Source: Owenia fusiformis
Lineage: Eukaryota; Annelida; Polychaeta; Sabellida; Oweniidae
Direction of reading: 5' to 3'
DNA: 56,512 nt
Assembly (NCBI GenBank): GCA_903813345.2
Contig: CAIIXF020000724.1
Location: 1-56,512, forward strand
Part shown: positions 11,237 to 25,200 of the stretch, piece by piece
Layout: each line of letters begins with the position of its first letter
Position numbering within the stretch: the stretch's first letter is position 1
Notes under the pieces: model-generated
Told to the model about the DNA's origin: nothing
Seen by the model: the letters and a program-made list of their open reading frames with translations, nothing else
The model's database searches: none
Translations under genes and position numbers: made by a program

Positions 11237-13000
11237 CTAGATTTGTAAATTGAACAAAGTTCAATTTAAGACTCCAGATTGATTTACTTGAGTAAAGAGC
11301 TGAGTAAGTAACTGAGTAGGAAGCTGAGTAAGTAGATGATTAAGTAATTGAGTAAGTAGCTGAGTAGGTAGCTGAGTAAGCAGCTGAGCAGGTAGCTGAG
11401 TAAGTAGCTGAGTAGGTAGCTGAGTAAGTAGCTGAGTAGGTAGCTGAGTAGGTAGCTAAGTAGGTAGCCGAGTAGGTAAGTAGGTAGGTAAGTAGGAATT
11501 TTTGACCGGAAGTCGGATTGAAATTTGGTTTGCAGATTTGGATTCCTGAGAAAATTCTACCCTTAATTCATAACTCATTTTATTTTGACCTACTTTACGG
11601 ACACCATATCTCAAAAGTGGGTCAAAATACTCTCTGACGGCAAAAGGCTAACACTATTAGTACACTCTTTGCTACATGTATACAAAATTTTGAAGCAAAT
11701 CCTAAAAGTGTAGTGCCAGAATCGCAAAAATAAGGAAAAACTATGAATTTGACCTAGATTTTGACCTAGGCATTTTGGTGTCCGAATATTGAAATAAGGT
11801 AGCTTTTGAGGTCCCCTTCTTTTATAGGAATTCATTATCTTAAGCTGTACTCAATCTATATCTCGTATTTTACTCTTCAAAAAAAATTTTTTTCCTTGAC
11901 TTTCTATCAGGATAACATCAGATCGATTTTTCTCGAAATTTCAAAACGCCATAACTTTCAAACCGGAAGTCGGATCGAAATTTGATTTAAAGATTCGGAT
12001 TCCTGACAAAATTCTACCCCTTATTCATAACTCATACGTTAAATTTGGCGAATTTTTATTTTGACCTACTTTTCGGACACGCCATAACTTTGGAAACAGA
12101 AGTCGGATCGAAATTTGGTTTGCAGATTCGGATTCCAGAGAAAATTCTACTCTTAATTCATAACTAATATGTAAAATTTGGAGAATTTTTTATTTTGACC
12201 TACTTTTCGGACACCATATCTCAAAAGTGGGTCAAAATACTTCCTGACGGCAAAAGGCTAACACTATTAGCACACTCTTGGCTACATGTATACAAATTTT
12301 CGAAGAATATAATTAATCTGTAGTGTCAGAATCGCAAAAATAAGGAAAAACTTTGAATTTGACCTAGATTTTGACCTAGGCATTTTGGTGTCCAAATTTT
12401 TATGAAAAGAAGGTCTTGTGGTCCCTTTCTTTTATGGGCTTCCATTATGTTTAGCTGTGCTTAGTCTATATCTCGTATTTTACACTTCAACAAAATATTT
12501 TTTCCTATTGAATTAACATGGGGCACCAAATTTAGCGATTTTTGAATTTTTAAAACGCCATAACTTCTGAACCGGAAGTCAGATCGAAATTAGATTTTCA
12601 GATTCGGAATCCTGAGAAAATTTCCTATAAGACTGATATCCTGGACATTGGATTCGGAGAACTTTTTTTTGGACCTCCTTTTCGGACACTGATATCTCGA
12701 AATCGGTTTGAGATACCAAAAAACTAAATCGACCCTAGGTTTTCTACTTTTTTATGAGGAACACAATGAAAAAAACCAGGATCAAAAATATTGAAGGACG
12801 ACCGAGATAATGGGAAAAAGTGACAAAGTACTGGATTTGACCTAGTTCTTGACCTTTGACCTAGATAAAAATTTGACCTAATTTCCCATCATCCCAGATA
12901 CATTCCCTAGTTAATCATGTGAGCAGCTTAAAGTAAGCTCTTCTAGTTGGCGAGAAATCTGGGAAGGAGGAAGAGGAAGAAAGAATAATAATAAAAAGAA
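11237..13000. repeat. AT-rich composite repeat unit D
   Basis: Head at 11237 with the AAATTGAACAAAGTTCAATT palindrome (one extra A compared with the other heads), minisatellite, core blocks (a late landmark at 12534), a TTGACCTTTGACCTAGATAA tail near 12849, a GGCGAGAAATCTGGGAAGGA region and then AATAATAATAA. It leads straight into the hairpin cluster. Confidence 0.83.
11297..11500. repeat. GCTGAGTAGGTA minisatellite in unit D
   Basis: The same 12-bp family as in units B and C but dominated by the GCTGAGTAGGTA variant, so it has been homogenised separately. Confidence 0.83.
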
Positions 13001-13273
13001 AACTGGCAAAAGCAATAGACTCCAGATTTTCATCTGGAGTCTAATAAAGAAAACTGACGAAAGCAATAGACTCCAGATTTTCATCTGGAGTCTAATAATA
13101 ATAATAATAATAATAAAGAAAACTGGCAAAAGCAATAGACTCCAGATTTTCATCTGGAGTCTAATAATAATAAAGAAAACAGGCAAAAACAATAGACTCC
13201 AGATTTTCAATCTGGAGTCTAATAAAGAAAACAGGCAAAAACAATAGACTCCAGATTTTCAATCTGGAGTCTA
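13001..13273. repeat. Tandem cluster of five hairpins with (TAA)n spacers
   Basis: Five near-identical modules read GAAAACTGGCAAAAGCAATA, then a hairpin, then TAATAA. The hairpins lie at 13018-13041, 13069-13092, 13138-13161, 13195-13219 and 13247-13271. The first three have a GACTCCAGAT / ATCTGGAGTC stem (10 bp) and a TTTC loop; the last two have an 11-bp stem. The left stem arm is the same GACTCCAGAT word found in the heads of units A-E. The last hairpin ends two bases before the first 717-bp unit. Confidence 0.9.
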
Positions 13274-16200
13274 ATAATAGGATTTGCCCATACGCGTATA
13301 GAGGCTAATGGCTCTACGGACGCTCTGAGGGCCTATAATGGTCGATTAAAGGTCGGGGAATCTAGGGAGGTAGTTGGGGAGAATGCCTGGCTCGTGCTTC
13401 GCGGATCCGTCGAGGTCAAAAAATAGTCCTTCAAAAAATAGGCCTTCCAGACGTTTATATAGAGCTTTCGACGTAGATTCGAGCAGCGTACGTGTCGTTC
13501 TACATTCCGCAATCGTTAGTTTGACGAAGGGAATCGTTGTTTTAGAAATGCTCTAGTCATCGTTCGGGCCTATTTTCTTTCAAATGTCTGTTGTTCGCAG
13601 AGATACGTATACCAAGTGTATACCAGGTGTCGTCTAGATATACGGCAACGGTGGCCCGTAGGCGAACTTCAAACGGGTATATCTCGATAACTAATGGTCG
13701 GATTTCAATTTGGTTCACTGTTTTTTTAACGCTCGGAAAACTGTCTTTCCGACCAGCTAGTTTTCCTCCGATTCTGACTTCTTAAGGAGGCTCGAGAGGC
13801 CAAAATAGCGGAAATGCAGATTTCGACCTAGATTTCGACCTTTGACCCAGATAAGGATTTGACCTAATTTCCCACCAACTACGCCTAGCCCCCTAACAAC
13901 GTGTATGAGTAGATTTATCCAAAAATCTCTCGTTGGTGAGAACGTGTGTGAGGAGGATTTTTGCTTTTTGCACATACGAAAGCAAAAATCATAATAGGAT
14001 TTGCCCATACGCGTATAGAGGCTAATGGCTCTACGGACGCTCTGAGGGCCTATAATGGTCGATTAAAGGTCGGGGAATCTAGGGAGGTAGTTGGGGAGAA
14101 TGCCTGGCTCGTGCTTCGCGGATCCGTCGAGGTCAAAAAATAGTCCTTCAAAAAATAGGCCTTCCAGACGTTTATATAGAGCTTTCGACGTAGATTCGAG
14201 CAGCGTACGTGTCGTTCTACATTCCGCAATCGTTAGTTTGACGAAGGGAATCGTTGTTTTAGAAATGCTCTAGTCATCGTTCGGGCCTATTTTCTTTCAA
14301 ATGTCTGTTGTTCGCAGAGATACGTATACCAAGTGTATACCAGGTGTCGTCTAGATATACGGCAACGGTGGCCCGTAGGCGAACTTCAAACGGGTATATC
14401 TCGATAACTAATGGTCGGATTTCAATTTGGTTCACTGTTTTTTTAACGCTCGGAAAACTGTCTTTCCGACCAGCTAGTTTTCCTCCGATTCTGACTTCTT
14501 AAGGAGGCTCGAGAGGCCAAAATAGCGGAAATGCAGATTTCGACCTAGATTTCGACCTTTGACCCAGATAAGGATTTGACCTAATTTCCCACCAACTACG
14601 CCTAGCCCCCTAACAACGTGTATGAGTAGATTTATCCAAAAATCTCTCGTTGGTGAGAACGTGTGTGAGGAGGATTTTTGCTTTTTGCACATACGAAAGC
14701 AAAAATCATAATAGGATTTGCCCATACGCGTATAGAGGCTAATGGCTCTACGGACGCTCTGAGGGCCTATAATGGTCGATTAAAGGTCGGGGAATCTAGG
14801 GAGGTAGTTGGGGAGAATGCCTGGCTCGTGCTTCGCGGATCCGTCGAGGTCAAAAAATAGTCCTTCAAAAAATAGGCCTTCCAGACGTTTATATAGAGCT
14901 TTCGACGTAGATTCGAGCAGCGTACGTGTCGTTCTACATTCCGCAATCGTTAGTTTGACGAAGGGAATCGTTGTTTTAGAAATGCTCTAGTCATCGTTCG
15001 GGCCTATTTTCTTTCAAATGTCTGTTGTTCGCAGAGATACGTATACCAAGTGTATACCAGGTGTCGTCTAGATATACGGCAACGGTGGCCCGTAGGCGAA
15101 CTTCAAACGGGTATATCTCGATAACTAATGGTCGGATTTCAATTTGGTTCACTGTTTTTTTAACGCTCGGAAAACTGTCTTTCCGACCAGCTAGTTTTCC
15201 TCCGATTCTGACTTCTTAAGGAGGCTCGAGAGGCCAAAATAGCGGAAATGCAGATTTCGACCTAGATTTCGACCTTTGACCCAGATAAGGATTTGACCTA
15301 ATTTCCCACCAACTACGCCTAGCCCCCTAACAACGTGTATGAGTAGATTTATCCAAAAATCTCTCGTTGGTGAGAACGTGTGTGAGGAGGATTTTTGCTT
15401 TTTGCACATACGAAAGCAAAAATCATAATAGGATTTGCCCATACGCGTATAGAGGCTAATGGCTCTACGGACGCTCTGAGGGCCTATAATGGTCGATTAA
15501 AGGTCGGGGAATCTAGGGAGGTAGTTGGGGAGAATGCCTGGCTCGTGCTTCGCGGATCCGTCGAGGTCAAAAAATAGTCCTTCAAAAAATAGGCCTTCCA
15601 GACGTTTATATAGAGCTTTCGACGTAGATTCGAGCAGCGTACGTGTCGTTCTACATTCCGCAATCGTTAGTTTGACGAAGGGAATCGTTGTTTTAGAAAT
15701 GCTCTAGTCATCGTTCGGGCCTATTTTCTTTCAAATGTCTGTTGTTCGCAGAGATACGTATACCAAGTGTATACCAGGTGTCGTCTAGATATACGGCAAC
15801 GGTGGCCCGTAGGCGAACTTCAAACGGGTATATCTCGATAACTAATGGTCGGATTTCAATTTGGTTCACTGTTTTTTTAACGCTCGGAAAACTGTCTTTC
15901 CGACCAGCTAGTTTTCCTCCGATTCTGACTTCTTAAGGAGGCTCGAGAGGCCAAAATAGCGGAAATGCAGATTTCGACCTAGATTTCGACCTTTGACCCA
16001 GATAAGGATTTGACCTAATTTCCCACCAACTACGCCTAGCCCCCTAACAACGTGTATGAGTAGATTTATCCAAAAATCTCTCGTTGGTGAGAACGTGTGT
16101 GAGGAGGATTTTTGCTTTTTGCACATACGAAAGCAAAAATCATAATAGGATTTGCCCATACGCGTATAGAGGCTAATGGCTCTACGGACGCTCTGAGGGC

Positions 16201-19200
16201 CTATAATGGTCGATTAAAGGTCGGGGAATCTAGGGAGGTAGTTGGGGAGAATGCCTGGCTCGTGCTTCGCGGATCCGTCGAGGTCAAAAAATAGTCCTTC
16301 AAAAAATAGGCCTTCCAGACGTTTATATAGAGCTTTCGACGTAGATTCGAGCAGCGTACGTGTCGTTCTACATTCCGCAATCGTTAGTTTGACGAAGGGA
16401 ATCGTTGTTTTAGAAATGCTCTAGTCATCGTTCGGGCCTATTTTCTTTCAAATGTCTGTTGTTCGCAGAGATACGTATACCAAGTGTATACCAGGTGTCG
16501 TCTAGATATACGGCAACGGTGGCCCGTAGGCGAACTTCAAACGGGTATATCTCGATAACTAATGGTCGGATTTCAATTTGGTTCACTGTTTTTTTAACGC
16601 TCGGAAAACTGTCTTTCCGACCAGCTAGTTTTCCTCCGATTCTGACTTCTTAAGGAGGCTCGAGAGGCCAAAATAGCGGAAATGCAGATTTCGACCTAGA
16701 TTTCGACCTTTGACCCAGATAAGGATTTGACCTAATTTCCCACCAACTACGCCTAGCCCCCTAACAACGTGTATGAGTAGATTTATCCAAAAATCTCTCG
16801 TTGGTGAGAACGTGTGTGAGGAGGATTTTTGCTTTTTGCACATACGAAAGCAAAAATCATAATAGGATTTGCCCATACGCGTATAGAGGCTAATGGCTCT
16901 ACGGACGCTCTGAGGGCCTATAATGGTCGATTAAAGGTCGGGGAATCTAGGGAGGTAGTTGGGGAGAATGCCTGGCTCGTGCTTCGCGGATCCGTCGAGG
17001 TCAAAAAATAGTCCTTCAAAAAATAGGCCTTCCAGACGTTTATATAGAGCTTTCGACGTAGATTCGAGCAGCGTACGTGTCGTTCTACATTCCGCAATCG
17101 TTAGTTTGACGAAGGGAATCGTTGTTTTAGAAATGCTCTAGTCATCGTTCGGGCCTATTTTCTTTCAAATGTCTGTTGTTCGCAGAGATACGTATACCAA
17201 GTGTATACCAGGTGTCGTCTAGATATACGGCAACGGTGGCCCGTAGGCGAACTTCAAACGGGTATATCTCGATAACTAATGGTCGGATTTCAATTTGGTT
17301 CACTGTTTTTTTAACGCTCGGAAAACTGTCTTTCCGACCAGCTAGTTTTCCTCCGATTCTGACTTCTTAAGGAGGCTCGAGAGGCCAAAATAGCGGAAAT
17401 GCAGATTTCGACCTAGATTTCGACCTTTGACCCAGATAAGGATTTGACCTAATTTCCCACCAACTACGCCTAGCCCCCTAACAACGTGTATGAGTAGATT
17501 TATCCAAAAATCTCTCGTTGGTGAGAACGTGTGTGAGGAGGATTTTTGCTTTTTGCACATACGAAAGCAAAAATCATAATAGGATTTGCCCATACGCGTA
17601 TAGAGGCTAATGGCTCTACGGACGCTCTGAGGGCCTATAATGGTCGATTAAAGGTCGGGGAATCTAGGGAGGTAGTTGGGGAGAATGCCTGGCTCGTGCT
17701 TCGCGGATCCGTCGAGGTCAAAAAATAGTCCTTCAAAAAATAGGCCTTCCAGACGTTTATATAGAGCTTTCGACGTAGATTCGAGCAGCGTACGTGTCGT
17801 TCTACATTCCGCAATCGTTAGTTTGACGAAGGGAATCGTTGTTTTAGAAATGCTCTAGTCATCGTTCGGGCCTATTTTCTTTCAAATGTCTGTTGTTCGC
17901 AGAGATACGTATACCAAGTGTATACCAGGTGTCGTCTAGATATACGGCAACGGTGGCCCGTAGGCGAACTTCAAACGGGTATATCTCGATAACTAATGGT
18001 CGGATTTCAATTTGGTTCACTGTTTTTTTAACGCTCGGAAAACTGTCTTTCCGACCAGCTAGTTTTCCTCCGATTCTGACTTCTTAAGGAGGCTCGAGAG
18101 GCCAAAATAGCGGAAATGCAGATTTCGACCTAGATTTCGACCTTTGACCCAGATAAGGATTTGACCTAATTTCCCACCAACTACGCCTAGCCCCCTAACA
18201 ACGTGTATGAGTAGATTTATCCAAAAATCTCTCGTTGGTGAGAACGTGTGTGAGGAGGATTTTTGCTTTTTGCACATACGAAAGCAAAAATCATAATAGG
18301 ATTTGCCCATACGCGTATAGAGGCTAATGGCTCTACGGACGCTCTGAGGGCCTATAATGGTCGATTAAAGGTCGGGGAATCTAGGGAGGTAGTTGGGGAG
18401 AATGCCTGGCTCGTGCTTCGCGGATCCGTCGAGGTCAAAAAATAGTCCTTCAAAAAATAGGCCTTCCAGACGTTTATATAGAGCTTTCGACGTAGATTCG
18501 AGCAGCGTACGTGTCGTTCTACATTCCGCAATCGTTAGTTTGACGAAGGGAATCGTTGTTTTAGAAATGCTCTAGTCATCGTTCGGGCCTATTTTCTTTC
18601 AAATGTCTGTTGTTCGCAGAGATACGTATACCAAGTGTATACCAGGTGTCGTCTAGATATACGGCAACGGTGGCCCGTAGGCGAACTTCAAACGGGTATA
18701 TCTCGATAACTAATGGTCGGATTTCAATTTGGTTCACTGTTTTTTTAACGCTCGGAAAACTGTCTTTCCGACCAGCTAGTTTTCCTCCGATTCTGACTTC
18801 TTAAGGAGGCTCGAGAGGCCAAAATAGCGGAAATGCAGATTTCGACCTAGATTTCGACCTTTGACCCAGATAAGGATTTGACCTAATTTCCCACCAACTA
18901 CGCCTAGCCCCCTAACAACGTGTATGAGTAGATTTATCCAAAAATCTCTCGTTGGTGAGAACGTGTGTGAGGAGGATTTTTGCTTTTTGCACATACGAAA
19001 GCAAAAATCATAATAGGATTTGCCCATACGCGTATAGAGGCTAATGGCTCTACGGACGCTCTGAGGGCCTATAATGGTCGATTAAAGGTCGGGGAATCTA
19101 GGGAGGTAGTTGGGGAGAATGCCTGGCTCGTGCTTCGCGGATCCGTCGAGGTCAAAAAATAGTCCTTCAAAAAATAGGCCTTCCAGACGTTTATATAGAG

Positions 19201-22200
19201 CTTTCGACGTAGATTCGAGCAGCGTACGTGTCGTTCTACATTCCGCAATCGTTAGTTTGACGAAGGGAATCGTTGTTTTAGAAATGCTCTAGTCATCGTT
19301 CGGGCCTATTTTCTTTCAAATGTCTGTTGTTCGCAGAGATACGTATACCAAGTGTATACCAGGTGTCGTCTAGATATACGGCAACGGTGGCCCGTAGGCG
19401 AACTTCAAACGGGTATATCTCGATAACTAATGGTCGGATTTCAATTTGGTTCACTGTTTTTTTAACGCTCGGAAAACTGTCTTTCCGACCAGCTAGTTTT
19501 CCTCCGATTCTGACTTCTTAAGGAGGCTCGAGAGGCCAAAATAGCGGAAATGCAGATTTCGACCTAGATTTCGACCTTTGACCCAGATAAGGATTTGACC
19601 TAATTTCCCACCAACTACGCCTAGCCCCCTAACAACGTGTATGAGTAGATTTATCCAAAAATCTCTCGTTGGTGAGAACGTGTGTGAGGAGGATTTTTGC
19701 TTTTTGCACATACGAAAGCAAAAATCATAATAGGATTTGCCCATACGCGTATAGAGGCTAATGGCTCTACGGACGCTCTGAGGGCCTATAATGGTCGATT
19801 AAAGGTCGGGGAATCTAGGGAGGTAGTTGGGGAGAATGCCTGGCTCGTGCTTCGCGGATCCGTCGAGGTCAAAAAATAGTCCTTCAAAAAATAGGCCTTC
19901 CAGACGTTTATATAGAGCTTTCGACGTAGATTCGAGCAGCGTACGTGTCGTTCTACATTCCGCAATCGTTAGTTTGACGAAGGGAATCGTTGTTTTAGAA
20001 ATGCTCTAGTCATCGTTCGGGCCTATTTTCTTTCAAATGTCTGTTGTTCGCAGAGATACGTATACCAAGTGTATACCAGGTGTCGTCTAGATATACGGCA
20101 ACGGTGGCCCGTAGGCGAACTTCAAACGGGTATATCTCGATAACTAATGGTCGGATTTCAATTTGGTTCACTGTTTTTTTAACGCTCGGAAAACTGTCTT
20201 TCCGACCAGCTAGTTTTCCTCCGATTCTGACTTCTTAAGGAGGCTCGAGAGGCCAAAATAGCGGAAATGCAGATTTCGACCTAGATTTCGACCTTTGACC
20301 CAGATAAGGATTTGACCTAATTTCCCACCAACTACGCCTAGCCCCCTAACAACGTGTATGAGTAGATTTATCCAAAAATCTCTCGTTGGTGAGAACGTGT
20401 GTGAGGAGGATTTTTGCTTTTTGCACATACGAAAGCAAAAATCATAATAGGATTTGCCCATACGCGTATAGAGGCTAATGGCTCTACGGACGCTCTGAGG
20501 GCCTATAATGGTCGATTAAAGGTCGGGGAATCTAGGGAGGTAGTTGGGGAGAATGCCTGGCTCGTGCTTCGCGGATCCGTCGAGGTCAAAAAATAGTCCT
20601 TCAAAAAATAGGCCTTCCAGACGTTTATATAGAGCTTTCGACGTAGATTCGAGCAGCGTACGTGTCGTTCTACATTCCGCAATCGTTAGTTTGACGAAGG
20701 GAATCGTTGTTTTAGAAATGCTCTAGTCATCGTTCGGGCCTATTTTCTTTCAAATGTCTGTTGTTCGCAGAGATACGTATACCAAGTGTATACCAGGTGT
20801 CGTCTAGATATACGGCAACGGTGGCCCGTAGGCGAACTTCAAACGGGTATATCTCGATAACTAATGGTCGGATTTCAATTTGGTTCACTGTTTTTTTAAC
20901 GCTCGGAAAACTGTCTTTCCGACCAGCTAGTTTTCCTCCGATTCTGACTTCTTAAGGAGGCTCGAGAGGCCAAAATAGCGGAAATGCAGATTTCGACCTA
21001 GATTTCGACCTTTGACCCAGATAAGGATTTGACCTAATTTCCCACCAACTACGCCTAGCCCCCTAACAACGTGTATGAGTAGATTTATCCAAAAATCTCT
21101 CGTTGGTGAGAACGTGTGTGAGGAGGATTTTTGCTTTTTGCACATACGAAAGCAAAAATCATAATAGGATTTGCCCATACGCGTATAGAGGCTAATGGCT
21201 CTACGGACGCTCTGAGGGCCTATAATGGTCGATTAAAGGTCGGGGAATCTAGGGAGGTAGTTGGGGAGAATGCCTGGCTCGTGCTTCGCGGATCCGTCGA
21301 GGTCAAAAAATAGTCCTTCAAAAAATAGGCCTTCCAGACGTTTATATAGAGCTTTCGACGTAGATTCGAGCAGCGTACGTGTCGTTCTACATTCCGCAAT
21401 CGTTAGTTTGACGAAGGGAATCGTTGTTTTAGAAATGCTCTAGTCATCGTTCGGGCCTATTTTCTTTCAAATGTCTGTTGTTCGCAGAGATACGTATACC
21501 AAGTGTATACCAGGTGTCGTCTAGATATACGGCAACGGTGGCCCGTAGGCGAACTTCAAACGGGTATATCTCGATAACTAATGGTCGGATTTCAATTTGG
21601 TTCACTGTTTTTTTAACGCTCGGAAAACTGTCTTTCCGACCAGCTAGTTTTCCTCCGATTCTGACTTCTTAAGGAGGCTCGAGAGGCCAAAATAGCGGAA
21701 ATGCAGATTTCGACCTAGATTTCGACCTTTGACCCAGATAAGGATTTGACCTAATTTCCCACCAACTACGCCTAGCCCCCTAACAACGTGTATGAGTAGA
21801 TTTATCCAAAAATCTCTCGTTGGTGAGAACGTGTGTGAGGAGGATTTTTGCTTTTTGCACATACGAAAGCAAAAATCATAATAGGATTTGCCCATACGCG
21901 TATAGAGGCTAATGGCTCTACGGACGCTCTGAGGGCCTATAATGGTCGATTAAAGGTCGGGGAATCTAGGGAGGTAGTTGGGGAGAATGCCTGGCTCGTG
22001 CTTCGCGGATCCGTCGAGGTCAAAAAATAGTCCTTCAAAAAATAGGCCTTCCAGACGTTTATATAGAGCTTTCGACGTAGATTCGAGCAGCGTACGTGTC
22101 GTTCTACATTCCGCAATCGTTAGTTTGACGAAGGGAATCGTTGTTTTAGAAATGCTCTAGTCATCGTTCGGGCCTATTTTCTTTCAAATGTCTGTTGTTC

Positions 22201-25200
22201 GCAGAGATACGTATACCAAGTGTATACCAGGTGTCGTCTAGATATACGGCAACGGTGGCCCGTAGGCGAACTTCAAACGGGTATATCTCGATAACTAATG
22301 GTCGGATTTCAATTTGGTTCACTGTTTTTTTAACGCTCGGAAAACTGTCTTTCCGACCAGCTAGTTTTCCTCCGATTCTGACTTCTTAAGGAGGCTCGAG
22401 AGGCCAAAATAGCGGAAATGCAGATTTCGACCTAGATTTCGACCTTTGACCCAGATAAGGATTTGACCTAATTTCCCACCAACTACGCCTAGCCCCCTAA
22501 CAACGTGTATGAGTAGATTTATCCAAAAATCTCTCGTTGGTGAGAACGTGTGTGAGGAGGATTTTTGCTTTTTGCACATACGAAAGCAAAAATCATAATA
22601 GGATTTGCCCATACGCGTATAGAGGCTAATGGCTCTACGGACGCTCTGAGGGCCTATAATGGTCGATTAAAGGTCGGGGAATCTAGGGAGGTAGTTGGGG
22701 AGAATGCCTGGCTCGTGCTTCGCGGATCCGTCGAGGTCAAAAAATAGTCCTTCAAAAAATAGGCCTTCCAGACGTTTATATAGAGCTTTCGACGTAGATT
22801 CGAGCAGCGTACGTGTCGTTCTACATTCCGCAATCGTTAGTTTGACGAAGGGAATCGTTGTTTTAGAAATGCTCTAGTCATCGTTCGGGCCTATTTTCTT
22901 TCAAATGTCTGTTGTTCGCAGAGATACGTATACCAAGTGTATACCAGGTGTCGTCTAGATATACGGCAACGGTGGCCCGTAGGCGAACTTCAAACGGGTA
23001 TATCTCGATAACTAATGGTCGGATTTCAATTTGGTTCACTGTTTTTTTAACGCTCGGAAAACTGTCTTTCCGACCAGCTAGTTTTCCTCCGATTCTGACT
23101 TCTTAAGGAGGCTCGAGAGGCCAAAATAGCGGAAATGCAGATTTCGACCTAGATTTCGACCTTTGACCCAGATAAGGATTTGACCTAATTTCCCACCAAC
23201 TACGCCTAGCCCCCTAACAACGTGTATGAGTAGATTTATCCAAAAATCTCTCGTTGGTGAGAACGTGTGTGAGGAGGATTTTTGCTTTTTGCACATACGA
23301 AAGCAAAAATCATAATAGGATTTGCCCATACGCGTATAGAGGCTAATGGCTCTACGGACGCTCTGAGGGCCTATAATGGTCGATTAAAGGTCGGGGAATC
23401 TAGGGAGGTAGTTGGGGAGAATGCCTGGCTCGTGCTTCGCGGATCCGTCGAGGTCAAAAAATAGTCCTTCAAAAAATAGGCCTTCCAGACGTTTATATAG
23501 AGCTTTCGACGTAGATTCGAGCAGCGTACGTGTCGTTCTACATTCCGCAATCGTTAGTTTGACGAAGGGAATCGTTGTTTTAGAAATGCTCTAGTCATCG
23601 TTCGGGCCTATTTTCTTTCAAATGTCTGTTGTTCGCAGAGATACGTATACCAAGTGTATACCAGGTGTCGTCTAGATATACGGCAACGGTGGCCCGTAGG
23701 CGAACTTCAAACGGGTATATCTCGATAACTAATGGTCGGATTTCAATTTGGTTCACTGTTTTTTTAACGCTCGGAAAACTGTCTTTCCGACCAGCTAGTT
23801 TTCCTCCGATTCTGACTTCTTAAGGAGGCTCGAGAGGCCAAAATAGCGGAAATGCAGATTTCGACCTAGATTTCGACCTTTGACCCAGATAAGGATTTGA
23901 CCTAATTTCCCACCAACTACGCCTAGCCCCCTAACAACGTGTATGAGTAGATTTATCCAAAAATCTCTCGTTGGTGAGAACGTGTGTGAGGAGGATTTTT
24001 GCTTTTTGCACATACGAAAGCAAAAATCATAATAGGATTTGCCCATACGCGTATAGAGGCTAATGGCTCTACGGACGCTCTGAGGGCCTATAATGGTCGA
24101 TTAAAGGTCGGGGAATCTAGGGAGGTAGTTGGGGAGAATGCCTGGCTCGTGCTTCGCGGATCCGTCGAGGTCAAAAAATAGTCCTTCAAAAAATAGGCCT
24201 TCCAGACGTTTATATAGAGCTTTCGACGTAGATTCGAGCAGCGTACGTGTCGTTCTACATTCCGCAATCGTTAGTTTGACGAAGGGAATCGTTGTTTTAG
24301 AAATGCTCTAGTCATCGTTCGGGCCTATTTTCTTTCAAATGTCTGTTGTTCGCAGAGATACGTATACCAAGTGTATACCAGGTGTCGTCTAGATATACGG
24401 CAACGGTGGCCCGTAGGCGAACTTCAAACGGGTATATCTCGATAACTAATGGTCGGATTTCAATTTGGTTCACTGTTTTTTTAACGCTCGGAAAACTGTC
24501 TTTCCGACCAGCTAGTTTTCCTCCGATTCTGACTTCTTAAGGAGGCTCGAGAGGCCAAAATAGCGGAAATGCAGATTTCGACCTAGATTTCGACCTTTGA
24601 CCCAGATAAGGATTTGACCTAATTTCCCACCAACTACGCCTAGCCCCCTAACAACGTGTATGAGTAGATTTATCCAAAAATCTCTCGTTGGTGAGAACGT
24701 GTGTGAGGAGGATTTTTGCTTTTTGCACATACGAAAGCAAAAATCATAATAGGATTTGCCCATACGCGTATAGAGGCTAATGGCTCTACGGACGCTCTGA
24801 GGGCCTATAATGGTCGATTAAAGGTCGGGGAATCTAGGGAGGTAGTTGGGGAGAATGCCTGGCTCGTGCTTCGCGGATCCGTCGAGGTCAAAAAATAGTC
24901 CTTCAAAAAATAGGCCTTCCAGACGTTTATATAGAGCTTTCGACGTAGATTCGAGCAGCGTACGTGTCGTTCTACATTCCGCAATCGTTAGTTTGACGAA
25001 GGGAATCGTTGTTTTAGAAATGCTCTAGTCATCGTTCGGGCCTATTTTCTTTCAAATGTCTGTTGTTCGCAGAGATACGTATACCAAGTGTATACCAGGT
25101 GTCGTCTAGATATACGGCAACGGTGGCCCGTAGGCGAACTTCAAACGGGTATATCTCGATAACTAATGGTCGGATTTCAATTTGGTTCACTGTTTTTTTA

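Noticed and set aside
4769-12000. Short ORFs with recurring peptides such as ITSEPEVGSKFGLQIRI
   Set aside because: They are translations of the AT-rich repeat core, occur in both orientations, and break at random points in the repeat.
12912-13210. 99-codon minus-strand ORF with repeated MKIWSLL peptides
   Set aside because: It is produced by reading through the tandem hairpin cluster and has no independent support.
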